Counted from the first letter of the stretch, positions 1 to 6,933 are shown. The stretch: DNA of 11,112 nt from Candidatus Susulua stagnicola (GCA_030765735.1 JAVCBZ010000056.1:1-11112); one strand, 5' to 3'. Numbers and translations are program-made. The notes: generated from the sequence alone by a model not told the origin.

Positions 1-299
1 CCAGCTAAATAAGAAATACCTTCTTGTTTTAAAGATATACCTGGACTAGAAGAAGATGTCATTGTTCTCTCTCCAGTTGCTGCAGCACCAAAAATCATAT
101 TAATAGCTGCTAATTCACTCTCAGCCTGAACAAAAGCCCGTCCCTCTTCTCGCATTCTTTTAGCCATATGAGCTGTTAACTCATTCTGAGGAGTTATTGG
201 ATATCCAGAATAAAACTTACAACCTGCGCTTATAGCAGCCTCACCCATAGCCTCATTTCCACTCATTAATACTTTCTTTATCTTTTTATTTTTTCCCAT
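1..299 (-). CDS. vorB: 2-oxoacid:ferredoxin oxidoreductase alpha subunit, VorB/KorA-like (partial, N-terminal 99 aa)
   Basis: The reading frame opens at an ATG at 299 and runs off the left edge without a stop. The visible residues begin MGKNKKIKKVLMSGNEAMGE and then show the family signatures YPITPQNEL (about residues 33-41), QAESELAAINM (58-68) and GAAATGERTMTSSSSPGISL (71-90). These belong to the pyrimidine-binding (alpha) subunit of 2-oxoacid:ferredoxin oxidoreductases. The enzymes oxidatively decarboxylate a 2-oxoacid with CoA, thiamine diphosphate and ferredoxin in the cytoplasm. Its start overlaps the end of the ferredoxin gene by 14 bases (286-299), so the two are probably translationally coupled subunits of one complex. 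The TPP-binding and gamma subunits would be expected just beyond the left edge. I cannot tell branched-chain (Vor) from 2-oxoglutarate (Kor) specificity from this fragment, so the symbol is provisional. Confidence 0.85.
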   Translation of the reverse strand, partial: MGKNKKIKKVLMSGNEAMGEAAISAGCKFYSGYPITPQNELTAHMAKRMREEGRAFVQAESELAAINMIFGAAATGERTMTSSSSPGISLKQEGISYLA

Positions 300-504
300 T
301 TTCTTTATCTATTTGTATACAATTATCTGGACAAATTAAAAAACAAAATCCACAGCCACTGCATTTAGCATCTTTCTTGAAACTAGCAGCCTTAACTCCT
401 CTCTTATTCAAACTAGAAGAAAGTTCTAAGCTCTTTAAGGGACAATAAAAAACGCAAAGCCCACACCCTTTACACTTATCTGTATCTATTATTACTTTAG
501 CCAT
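286..504 (-). CDS. 2x[4Fe-4S] ferredoxin, delta subunit of a 2-oxoacid:ferredoxin oxidoreductase
   Basis: This 72-residue protein has two complete cluster motifs of the CxxCxxCxxxCP type: C11/C14/C17/C21-P and C48/C51/C54/C58-P. Each cysteine set would bind a [4Fe-4S] cluster together with the other motif's fourth cysteine, as in clostridial-type ferredoxins. Length and position directly before a VorB/KorA-like subunit indicate the VorD/KorD/PorD delta subunit, which passes electrons from the TPP site to free ferredoxin. The ATG at 504 lies inside the last codons of dxs (8-base overlap), with a purine-rich AGAGGA a few bases upstream. The stop is TAA, and it lies inside vorB. A free-standing ferredoxin is possible, but the double overlap argues for a subunit. 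Confidence 0.88.
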   Translation of the reverse strand: MAKVIIDTDKCKGCGLCVFYCPLKSLELSSSLNKRGVKAASFKKDAKCSGCGFCFLICPDNCIQIDKENGKK

Positions 505-2362
505 TGTTGTCCTCTAATGTTTTCTTTATCCTCTTAGCTAAAAAAGAAGCGTCTAACCCATAAATATCAAAAAGTTTTTCTCTTGTTCCTGCCGGAATAA
601 ATTCATCAGGGAAACCAGCTCTTATCACTCTAGTCTTACAAAGAAGATTCTCCTTACTATAAAATTCTAAAACTGCCGACCCAAACCCACAATCTAAGGA
701 ACCCTCCTCAACAGTAATAATTAAATTAAATTTATTAGCCAACGTCTTTAATAAGTCTTTGTCTAACGGCTTTATAAAACGAGCATTTATTAAGGTTGCA
801 TTAATACCTTCTTTCTTTAATAGGGAAACACATTCGCTAGATGTCTTAATCATTGCCCCTAAAGCAATAATACAAACATCTTCACCTTCGCTTATAATTT
901 GTGACTTAGCTAATTTAATTGGCTCTCTGTTGCCTAAAGAATAAGCATAGCCTCTAGGATAACGAATACTTACTGGTAACGAAAGCCCTAATGAAAACTC
1001 TAACATATCCTCTAACTCTTCTTTATCTTTAGGAGCCATACAAACCATGTTAGGTATTAACCTTAAATATCCTACATCAAATACGCCATGATGAGTGGGA
1101 CCATCCTCTCCAACTATTCCTCCTCTATCAACTGCAAAAACTACATTTAATTCTTGTAAGGCAACATCATGAATTATCTGATCGTATGCTCGCTGCAGGA
1201 ATGTAGAATAAATAGCTACAACTGGTTTTAAACCCTGTTTAGCTAAGCCACTAGCAAATCCAACTGCATGAGCTTCAGCAATGCCTAAATCAAAAAATCT
1301 TTCAGGAAATTCTTCCTGAAACGAACAAAGACCTGTTCCTTTAGGCATAGCTGCAGTTATAGCTATAATTTTCTTATCCTTCTTAGCTAAATTTTTAAGT
1401 TTCTTAGCAAAGACTTCACTGAAGCTATCTCCACTTTTAGCGTTAGACTTACCAGTAGCAATATCAAATGAAGAGATCCCATGAAAATCTTCAGGACTCT
1501 GTTCAGAGAATTTATAGCCTTTTCCTTTTTTAGTAACAATATGTAATACTTTAGGTCCTTTTAAAGGGATGACATTGTTTAAAGTCGAAATCAACACATC
1601 TAGATTATGACCATCAATAGGCCCGAAATAACGAAACCCTAATTCTTCAAAAAACAAACCAGGGATAATTAATCCTTTTATTGTCTCTTCAAACTTCCTA
1701 GCTCTTTTGACTAATTTTTTCATTAAAGAAAAATAAGTCAAAAATTTTTCTAATTCATTTTTAATTCGATTATAAACAGGTGCTGATATAATTTTAGTAA
1801 GATATTTGCTTAAAGCCCCTACTGAGGGTGAAATGCTCATCTCATTATGATTAACAATTACTAAAATATCACTTTGTGAGTGACCAGCAGAATTAAGAGC
1901 TTCGAAACACATCCCACCGGTTAAAGATCCATCCCCAACAACAGCAACAGCCTTGCTGCCATCTTCTTTTAATCGTTTTGCTTCAGAAATTCCTTGAATC
2001 CAAGAAATCGCTGTAGAAGCATGCCCAGATATATAAGAATCGTATTTAGATTCCTTGTAATTTGGAAAACCACTAATCCCTTGATACTCTCTTAAGCTAG
2101 AAAAAGCATTTTTTCTACCAGTAATAATCTTATGAGCATAAGCCTGATGCCCAACATCAAAAATAAGAGAGTCTTTCGGTAAATCGAGACAAACTCCCAA
2201 AGCAATACATAATTCTACTGCCCCCAAAGATGAAGCAAGATGACCTCCCTTCTTCGATACTACCTTAACAATTAAATCTCTTATTTCTTGGCTAAGGGCT
2301 TTTAATTCTTCTGAGGTTAGCTTTTTTAAATCTTCTGGAAAATTAATTCTTTCTAAAATCAT
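497..2362 (-). CDS. dxs: 1-deoxy-D-xylulose-5-phosphate synthase
   Basis: The 621-residue length is that of full-length DXS. The enzyme condenses pyruvate and glyceraldehyde 3-phosphate to DXP with thiamine diphosphate and Mg2+, the first step of the MEP isoprenoid pathway and a source for thiamine and pyridoxal synthesis. Visible motifs are HLASSLGAVEL (41-51), FDVGHQAYAHKIITGR (68-83), SGHAS (112-116), and the TPP/Mg signature GDGSLTGGMCFEALNSAG (143-160) with NHNEMS (171-176). The catalytic Glu363 sits in GIAEAHAV, where the usual Gln after Glu is Ala. DRGGIVGEDGPTHHG follows at 412-426, then a transketolase C-terminal domain. The ATG at 2362 follows a GGGG-containing Shine-Dalgarno. The gene is first in an overlapping operon with the ferredoxin and vorB, a pairing that may reflect shared dependence on thiamine diphosphate (inference). 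An extended -10 promoter lies about 70 bases upstream. Confidence 0.97.
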   Translation of the reverse strand: MILERINFPEDLKKLTSEELKALSQEIRDLIVKVVSKKGGHLASSLGAVELCIALGVCLDLPKDSLIFDVGHQAYAHKIITGRKNAFSSLREYQGISGFPNYKESKYDSYISGHASTAISWIQGISEAKRLKEDGSKAVAVVGDGSLTGGMCFEALNSAGHSQSDILVIVNHNEMSISPSVGALSKYLTKIISAPVYNRIKNELEKFLTYFSLMKKLVKRARKFEETIKGLIIPGLFFEELGFRYFGPIDGHNLDVLISTLNNVIPLKGPKVLHIVTKKGKGYKFSEQSPEDFHGISSFDIATGKSNAKSGDSFSEVFAKKLKNLAKKDKKIIAITAAMPKGTGLCSFQEEFPERFFDLGIAEAHAVGFASGLAKQGLKPVVAIYSTFLQRAYDQIIHDVALQELNVVFAVDRGGIVGEDGPTHHGVFDVGYLRLIPNMVCMAPKDKEELEDMLEFSLGLSLPVSIRYPRGYAYSLGNREPIKLAKSQIISEGEDVCIIALGAMIKTSSECVSLLKKEGINATLINARFIKPLDKDLLKTLANKFNLIITVEEGSLDCGFGSAVLEFYSKENLLCKTRVIRAGFPDEFIPAGTREKLFDIYGLDASFLAKRIKKTLEDNNG

Positions 2363-2367
2363 TTTTG

Positions 2368-2475
2368 ACCCCGTTACAGATTTACTTCTCTACTTTTTTT
2401 CAAAACGAATCACTTTTCTTTTCTATCAAACTATTATAACAAAACATAACTCTCATTTTTAATCTCTAACGGGGT
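2368..2475 (-). repeat. 9-bp inverted repeat linking the end of the PilZ gene to the dxs ribosome-binding site
   Basis: The 9-mer ACCCCGTTA at 2368-2376 (plus strand) is the exact reverse complement of TAACGGGGT at 2467-2475. On the minus-strand transcript the first arm reached is the PilZ stop-codon region. The second arm contains the GGGG that serves as Shine-Dalgarno for dxs. The arms are 90 bases apart. The extended -10 promoter lies between them, so only readthrough RNA from upstream would carry both arms. Pairing is plausible but unproven. Confidence 0.35.
2433..2441 (-). promoter_or_regulatory. Extended -10 promoter for the dxs operon
   Basis: On the minus strand the sequence reads TGTTATAAT, a perfect TGnTATAAT extended -10 element, in the gap between the PilZ gene and dxs. 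I see no good -35 hexamer, which extended -10 promoters can lack. Transcription would begin near 2426 and give a leader of about 64 bases before the dxs ATG. The call rests on consensus match and position only. Confidence 0.5.
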
Positions 2476-2828
2476 TGATCAAGAATAATAGAATTTACAA
2501 AATCTTTTACTACTTTTTTATCTCTATCGGAAATCTCATAAAACTCTATACCAGTATCCCAAATATTAGTATCATCCTTTTGGAAGCCAGCTTTTACTAC
2601 TACCCAAACTACTCTACCTTTACATATAATTTGAGTTCCACCAATAAAAACCTCTAATCCCACAACAGAAGAAATATCCAAATTCTCTTCAATTATCGTT
2701 CTTACCCCACCAGTTCCAATATTTTCAGTATGTACAATTAAAACATGCTCTGAAGGAGTATGAATAAGTATTTTACAAGGAAAATTAGCTCTTATGAAAT
2801 TTCTTTTTTCTGTCCCCTCCCAGCTCAT
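2466..2828 (-). CDS. PilZ domain protein (candidate c-di-GMP receptor)
   Basis: This 120-residue protein is a stand-alone PilZ domain. It has the N-terminal RxxxR motif (R9-N-F-I-R13) and, after two strands, the second motif as N36-I-G-T-G-G41. The consensus is (D/N)xSxxG, so the Ser is replaced by Gly here. The later strands CKGRVVWVV and DTGIEFYEI are typical of the PilZ beta-barrel. Stand-alone PilZ proteins bind cyclic di-GMP and act through partner proteins, often in motility, secretion or polysaccharide export. The changed Ser leaves actual binding uncertain. The ATG at 2828 is preceded by a clear GAGGTG Shine-Dalgarno (2833-2838), and the stop is TAG. It lies 88 bases after ymdB on the same strand. 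A purine-rich inverted repeat separates the two. Confidence 0.85.
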   Translation of the reverse strand: MSWEGTEKRNFIRANFPCKILIHTPSEHVLIVHTENIGTGGVRTIIEENLDISSVVGLEVFIGGTQIICKGRVVWVVVKAGFQKDDTNIWDTGIEFYEISDRDKKVVKDFVNSIILDQPR

Positions 2829-2849
2829 AGCACACCTCGCTTTAATTAT

Positions 2850-2917
2850 AAGGAAAAAGGAATAAGGATGAAGGACGAAGTTAAAAACGTTTTATTTTTA
2901 CTTTTGCCTTTTTCCTT
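2850..2917. repeat. Purine-rich short-repeat element with an 11-bp inverted repeat between ymdB and the PilZ gene
   Basis: AAGGAAAAAGG at 2850-2860 is perfectly complementary to CCTTTTTCCTT at 2907-2917. The 46-base loop holds repeated AAGGA-type heptads (AAGGAATAAGGATGAAGGA on the plus strand) and a 10-bp palindrome AAAACGTTTT at 2884-2893. The repeat pattern continues into the last codons of ymdB, which encode KQKDKG. No U-tract follows either arm, so it does not look like a classical terminator. The drifting short repeats resemble the slipped short-repeat tracts found between genes in several bacterial lineages. Confidence 0.6.
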
Positions 2918-3705
2918 TAACCTTTATCCTTTTGTTTATATTCAACTCTCTCTATCAAAAGAGCTCTTCCACTATCTTTATCCACTTCAATTAATACTCC
3001 TTGCATCCGAACATCACCTTGAGCTAAATCAAACCGTACAGGCATATTGGTAATAAACTTTTCAATAATCTGACTCTTTTCTCTACCAATAACAGAATCA
3101 CAGCTCCCAGTCATTCCTACATCAGTAATATAAGCAGTAAAATTATCTAGTATTTTTTCATCAGCTGTTGGTATATGGGTATGTGTTCCTACAACCGCGC
3201 TTACTTTTCCTGAAAGAAAATGTCCCATTGCTACTTTCTCGCTAGTTGCCTCAGCATGCATATCAACAAGAACTATTTTAGTTTCCTTTTTGACATCTTC
3301 TAAAATATTTTTTATAGCTTTGAAAGGACAATCAGCTGGTTGCATAAACACTCTTCCCAAGAGATTAATAACTCCTATTTTTATCCCAGCTACTTCTTTT
3401 ATTATATAACCTTTACCAGATGCAAATTCTCCATAATTTAAAGGTCTTATAAGGTCTTTTGTATCTAATACTACTCTTGACTCTTTCTTCTTGAAAATAT
3501 GATCTCCACTAGTGATTATATCTACTCCAGCACCGAAAATATCTTCAGCAGTATTAAGAGTTATGCTTGATCCTCCAGCAGCATTCTCACCATTAGCTAT
3601 AATACAATCTAACTTCAACTCCTTTCTTAAAGAAGGTAGCAAACTCTTTAGATAATCTCTAGCAGGCTTTCCAACAACATCACCAATAAATAATATCCTA
3701 ACCAT
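2917..3705 (-). CDS. ymdB: YmdB-family metallophosphoesterase (TIGR00282), candidate cyclic-nucleotide phosphodiesterase
   Basis: The 262 residues match the YmdB family over their whole length. Metal-site motifs in order are GDVVG with D9, ANGENAAGG with E40/N41, SGDH with D68/H69, DMHAEATSEK with H150, and GTHTHIPTAD with H175/H177. ITDVGMTGSCDSVIG and LPVRF-like strands follow. In B. subtilis the family member hydrolyses cyclic nucleotides and influences biofilm and motility choice. The family's metal-ligand Asn in GNH is Asp here (GGA GAT CAT), while every other ligand is kept. The gene lies 65 bases after rny, the same adjacency seen in Firmicutes. No Shine-Dalgarno is visible before the ATG at 3705. 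A TATAAAAT stretch (3715-3722) lies about 9 bases upstream, so a weak leaderless promoter is possible. The last codons fall in a short-repeat tract. Confidence 0.92.
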   Translation of the reverse strand: MVRILFIGDVVGKPARDYLKSLLPSLRKELKLDCIIANGENAAGGSSITLNTAEDIFGAGVDIITSGDHIFKKKESRVVLDTKDLIRPLNYGEFASGKGYIIKEVAGIKIGVINLLGRVFMQPADCPFKAIKNILEDVKKETKIVLVDMHAEATSEKVAMGHFLSGKVSAVVGTHTHIPTADEKILDNFTAYITDVGMTGSCDSVIGREKSQIIEKFITNMPVRFDLAQGDVRMQGVLIEVDKDSGRALLIERVEYKQKDKG

Positions 3706-3770
3706 AATTTACTTATTTTATACCTTATTTATTAATTCTACAAACAAAATAAAGATCGCCTAACCCCACT

Positions 3771-5327
3771 TTATTTAGCATAGTCTATAGCCCTGGTTTC
3801 TCTAATTACAGTAATCTTTATATTACCTGGGTAATCTAATTCCTGCTCTAATTTCTTCTTTATCTCATAAGCCAATAAACTAATTTCAGTATCATTTACT
3901 TTTCCTGGCTGAACAATAACTCTTATCTCTCTTCCAGCTTGTATAGCAAAACTCTTTTCTACACCATCAAAAGAATTAGCCGTTGACTCAAGTTGTTTTA
4001 ATCGCTTCACATAAGTTTCTAAAGTTTCACGTCTTGCCCCTGGACGAGATGCTGAAATAGCATCAGCAACTAATGCAAGTAAAGAATATATAGATTTGAA
4101 TTCTACCTCTTCATGATGAGATTCAGCAGCATTTATAACTAATTCTCCTTCCCCATATCGTTTTAACAAATCACCACCTATCTGAGCATGAGTTCCTTCT
4201 ACTTGATGGTCAATAGCTTTACCAATATCATGAAGAAGCCCAGCACGCTTTGCAATACGAACATCCAAGCCTAACTCTGATGCTAAAATACCCATAATAA
4301 TAGATACTTCTTTAGAATGTTGAAGAGCATTTTGACCAAAACTAGTACGATATTTTAATTTGCCTAATAACTTTATTATTTCTGGATGTAAATTATGTAT
4401 TCCTACATCAAAAGCTACAGTCTTTCCTTCTTCTACAAGTTTTTTATCAAACTCCTGTTTAGTTTTTTCCACTATCTCTTCTATCCTTGCCGGATGAATT
4501 CTGCCATCTTGAACCAATTTTTCTAATGACAAGCGAGCAATTTCTCTACGAATAGGATCAAACCCTGAAATGCTTACTGCTTCAGGTGTATCATCAATAA
4601 TAAGATCTACACCAGTAGCCATTTCAAACATTCTTATGTTACGTCCTTCCCTACCAATAATTCTTCCCTTTAATTCATCATTGGGTAAAGAAACTACACT
4701 AACAGTAGACTCAGTGGTATGTTCAACCGCACATCTTTGAATAGCTTGAGAAACTATTTCTTTTGCTTTTTCATCAGCCTCTTCTTTGATTGCTTCTTCC
4801 ATTTCCCGAACCATTTTAGCTTTCTCACTTCTTAACTCTTCCTCATATCTCTTAATTAATAATTCTCGTGCCTCATGAGGAGTTAGAGAAGAAATTCTTT
4901 TTAATTTTTCTTTTTCTTCTTCAATTAAATCATTCAAAATTTTATTTTTACCCTCTACTTCTTGAGATATTTTCTTTATGTTTTCTTCACTTCGATGCAA
5001 TTCCCTATCTTTACTCTCAATAAAACCTAATCTTTTATCTAAATTCTCCTCTCTCTGAAGAAGACGCTTCTCTAATTGCCTTAAGTCTTCTTTTGTAGAA
5101 GAATTTTGTTTTTCAAAGTCAACCCTTAATTTATAAAGCAACTCTTTTCCATCTAATTCTGCTTTTCTTCTAATTTCCTCAGTCTTAAATTTAGCTTCCT
5201 TTAATATTTTCTCTGCATCTTCCTGAGACCTTTTCAATTTACTTTTCTCAATAATCTTACCTAACCACCAACCTGAAATTAGCCCAACAACAACTCCAGA
5301 TAATACGTAAATAATAGTAATAACCAT
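3771..5327 (-). CDS. rny: Ribonuclease Y
   Basis: RNase Y is a membrane-anchored endoribonuclease that starts mRNA decay in many bacteria. The 518-residue protein has an N-terminal transmembrane helix (about residues 2-23, MVITIIYVLSGVVVGLISGW), a long charged coiled coil (about 25-200), a KH RNA-binding domain with GRIIGREGRNIR at 221-232, and an HD domain with H337 and H366-D367 (LLHDIGKA). It closes with the family tail YPGNIKITVIRETRAIDYAK. Length and domain order are normal. The frame is open for 18 further codons, to an ATG at 5381. I chose the ATG at 5327 because AAGGAGGT sits directly before it and the protein then begins at the membrane helix, as in homologues. It lies 62 bases after fau and 65 before ymdB, so the three are probably cotranscribed. 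Confidence 0.97.
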   Translation of the reverse strand: MVITIIYVLSGVVVGLISGWWLGKIIEKSKLKRSQEDAEKILKEAKFKTEEIRRKAELDGKELLYKLRVDFEKQNSSTKEDLRQLEKRLLQREENLDKRLGFIESKDRELHRSEENIKKISQEVEGKNKILNDLIEEEKEKLKRISSLTPHEARELLIKRYEEELRSEKAKMVREMEEAIKEEADEKAKEIVSQAIQRCAVEHTTESTVSVVSLPNDELKGRIIGREGRNIRMFEMATGVDLIIDDTPEAVSISGFDPIRREIARLSLEKLVQDGRIHPARIEEIVEKTKQEFDKKLVEEGKTVAFDVGIHNLHPEIIKLLGKLKYRTSFGQNALQHSKEVSIIMGILASELGLDVRIAKRAGLLHDIGKAIDHQVEGTHAQIGGDLLKRYGEGELVINAAESHHEEVEFKSIYSLLALVADAISASRPGARRETLETYVKRLKQLESTANSFDGVEKSFAIQAGREIRVIVQPGKVNDTEISLLAYEIKKKLEQELDYPGNIKITVIRETRAIDYAK

Positions 5328-5330
5328 ACG

Positions 5331-5338
5331 ACCTCCTT
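5331..5338 (-). promoter_or_regulatory. Ribosome-binding site that fixes the rny start
   Basis: The minus strand reads AAGGAGGT, then CGT, then ATG at 5327. This is the strongest Shine-Dalgarno in the window. It selects the internal Met over the upstream Met at 5381, although the spacing is somewhat short. Confidence 0.8.
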
Positions 5339-5389
5339 GATAGACGAATATTAATGCTACCAATATTCTGTTTAGTAACAATTTGTTAT

Positions 5390-5971
5390 TTAAACAATAA
5401 AATTTTCACTAACGATTGTGTCGACCTTTTGGTCCCAGGAAAGATTTGTAGGAAGGTTTTCTAGAATTTGAAATTCAAAAGCAATACCTATTTTTTTAGT
5501 AGATATAGTTACATTTTGTAAGAAACGATCGTAATAACCTGCCCCTCTTCCTAGCCTATTCTTATCTTTATCAAAGGCTAAGCCAGGAATAATAACTATA
5601 TCTATCTCTTTAATATCCACTTCTTTTGTTCTTTTTGTATCTGGCTGCATAACCCCTCTAGGCCCTAGAATAAAATCCTGGTCTAAGTTTGCAACCTCAA
5701 AGATACTTAAATTCTTTGCTTTTAAATCCATTACTGGAAAACAGAATCTTTTACTTCCTAAATCTCTCCGAATCACACTCAAAATATCTACCTCCCCAAG
5801 TAAGGGATAGTAAACCATAATCATTTTTGCTTTTTTATATAACGGTAGCTCTGATAATTTATTTTCAACATTTTTGCTCCTTTTTTTTATCTCATCCTTA
5901 GTCAAAGACAAAAGACGCTCTAGCAATTTCTTTCTTACTTCTTGTTTTTTTCTTTCTAAAACCATTTCCAT
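5390..5971 (-). CDS. fau: 5-formyltetrahydrofolate cyclo-ligase family protein
   Basis: This 193-residue protein converts 5-formyl-THF to 5,10-methenyl-THF using ATP, returning the stored folate form to one-carbon metabolism in the cytoplasm. Evidence is the N-terminal basic helix with KKLLERLLSLTKDEIKKRS, the strand motif MVYYPLLGEVD (52-62), CFPVMD (77-82), LGPRGVMQP (102-110) and the ATP/phosphate loop GRGAGYYDRF at 141-150. The usual Glu in the GxxEP segment is Gln (GVMQP). The length is normal for the family. Two ATGs lie at 5971 and 5965, and neither has a strong Shine-Dalgarno, so the start is uncertain by two codons. It is the first gene after an extended -10 promoter at 6034-6042 and precedes rny and ymdB on the same strand. 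Confidence 0.93.
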   Translation of the reverse strand: MEMVLERKKQEVRKKLLERLLSLTKDEIKKRSKNVENKLSELPLYKKAKMIMVYYPLLGEVDILSVIRRDLGSKRFCFPVMDLKAKNLSIFEVANLDQDFILGPRGVMQPDTKRTKEVDIKEIDIVIIPGLAFDKDKNRLGRGAGYYDRFLQNVTISTKKIGIAFEFQILENLPTNLSWDQKVDTIVSENFIV

Positions 5972-6027
5972 AATCTTGATTACACTACTTTTTAAATCAA
6001 ATTAACGCAAAACATTTTTCTTCTTAT

Positions 6028-6044
6028 AGTGGAATTATACCACT
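6028..6044 (-). promoter_or_regulatory. Extended -10 promoter inside an inverted repeat, upstream of fau
   Basis: On the minus strand the site reads AGTGGTATAATTCCACT. It contains a perfect TGnTATAAT (6034-6042) framed by the 5-bp arms AGTGG and CCACT. Transcription would start near 6027 and give a leader of about 56 bases to fau. The symmetrical arms over the -10 box are what a repressor operator could look like, but no regulator gene is nearby. Only weak matches to a -35 box exist upstream. Confidence 0.5.
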
Positions 6045-6116
6045 TAAGCTTCTAAAAATCTATGGAAACTTTTCCCGCTTAAAACCCTTATTTTTGCTTA
6101 CTTTTTAGACTCTAGA

Positions 6117-6926
6117 CTACTTTTGGCAAAGAAAACCTACGGCTTTTTGAGAATAATTAATGTTCTTAAATCCTGCTTTTTTTAGTCTTTTTTCTAGTTG
6201 AGCCGGAAAATCAACACCCTGCTTTATTTTATATAAGGGAGTATAATGAAACATCTTCATCTTTGGCTTTAATACTCTAATAAGTTGGTTGTAAAAGTCT
6301 TGAGAAAAAAGTTCACCAGCTAATTTAAAGGTAGGCGGATCATGGATAATACAATCAAAACAATCGTTTTCAAGTTCTCTAATACTTGAGTTTATATCAG
6401 CGATGCAAATTTCAATGTTACCAGCGCTAAATAGTTCTTTAGACAAAGGATTCATTTGAGCTAAATCATAGATATTTTCATCTTTCTCAAAAGTAATAAC
6501 TTTCTTGGCTCTTCTAGCTGATAAGATAGCTGTATAGCCTGGCCCCATACAAGTATCTAAAACATAGCCAAAAGGCTTGAGAAGATTTATTTTATTCTCT
6601 GTATCATTTTTAGGCGAACTCAATCGATGCATTGGCACAGAACTAATAGTAATAGTAGGCCAATCAGAGGTAGGAATCAATTTATAAAACCTATTAGTCT
6701 CTTCAGAAAAAAAAGAAATTTTTCTAAATCCTTGATCATCTAGTAGATAGCAAAAATTATCTTTTACCTTTTTCTTTAGATCTAAAATTATTGAACCATT
6801 AAAGATAGCTTGATCTTCTTTACGCCTAACCTCAACCTTTTTTTGGCCAAAATCAACAATTAAAGAAAAAACCTCATTTTTGCCTCTCTTTTTTATATAA
6901 TCAACTTCTTTCTTGGTTATAATCAT
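6117..6926 (-). CDS. Class I SAM-dependent methyltransferase of the COG2521 type
   Basis: This 269-residue protein has a poorly conserved first 110 residues rich in Lys and Phe, then a Rossmann methyltransferase fold. SAM motif I is VLDTCMGPGYTAILSA (122-137), the acidic motif II follows as ITFEKDEN (144-151), and motif IV is HDPPTFKLAGELFS (195-208). RLKKAGF at 248-253 precedes the last strand. The MHRLSSP segment and the GPGYTA and HDPPTF forms recall COG2521, described mainly as predicted archaeal methyltransferases. The DPP(T/F) motif is compatible with N-methylation of a base or other planar nitrogen, but the substrate is unknown. The ATG at 6926 is preferred to the TTG just before it. 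There is no Shine-Dalgarno, and a TATAAT lies 7 bases upstream, so the message may be leaderless. The gene diverges from the HU gene. Confidence 0.8.
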   Translation of the reverse strand: MIITKKEVDYIKKRGKNEVFSLIVDFGQKKVEVRRKEDQAIFNGSIILDLKKKVKDNFCYLLDDQGFRKISFFSEETNRFYKLIPTSDWPTITISSVPMHRLSSPKNDTENKINLLKPFGYVLDTCMGPGYTAILSARRAKKVITFEKDENIYDLAQMNPLSKELFSAGNIEICIADINSSIRELENDCFDCIIHDPPTFKLAGELFSQDFYNQLIRVLKPKMKMFHYTPLYKIKQGVDFPAQLEKRLKKAGFKNINYSQKAVGFLCQK

Positions 6927-6933
6927 CAAGATA

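Noticed and set aside
759..944. Open frames opposite dxs, PilZ/ymdB, rlmN and the EEP gene (for example 759-944, 2475-2657, 2760-3053, 9116-9328, 9740-9934, 9977-10171)
   Set aside because: They are antisense to strongly conserved coding sequences, have no ribosome-binding sites and show no recognisable protein features.
3713..3760. A/T inverted repeat between rny and ymdB
   Set aside because: The 7-bp arms (TTATTTT/AAAATAA) consist only of A and T and are expected by chance here.
5328..5381. N-terminal extension of RNase Y from the ATG at 5381
   Set aside because: It would place 18 residues before the membrane helix, has no Shine-Dalgarno, and ignores the strong AAGGAGGT before the ATG at 5327.
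6063..6075. Terminator after the COG2521 methyltransferase gene
   Set aside because: GGAAACTTTTCC gives only a 4-bp stem with no T-run, too weak to call.
5972..6116. 6S RNA gene next to fau
   Set aside because: 6S RNA adjoins fau in some bacteria, but this gap is only 145 bases, holds the fau promoter and shows no long imperfect hairpin with a central bubble.
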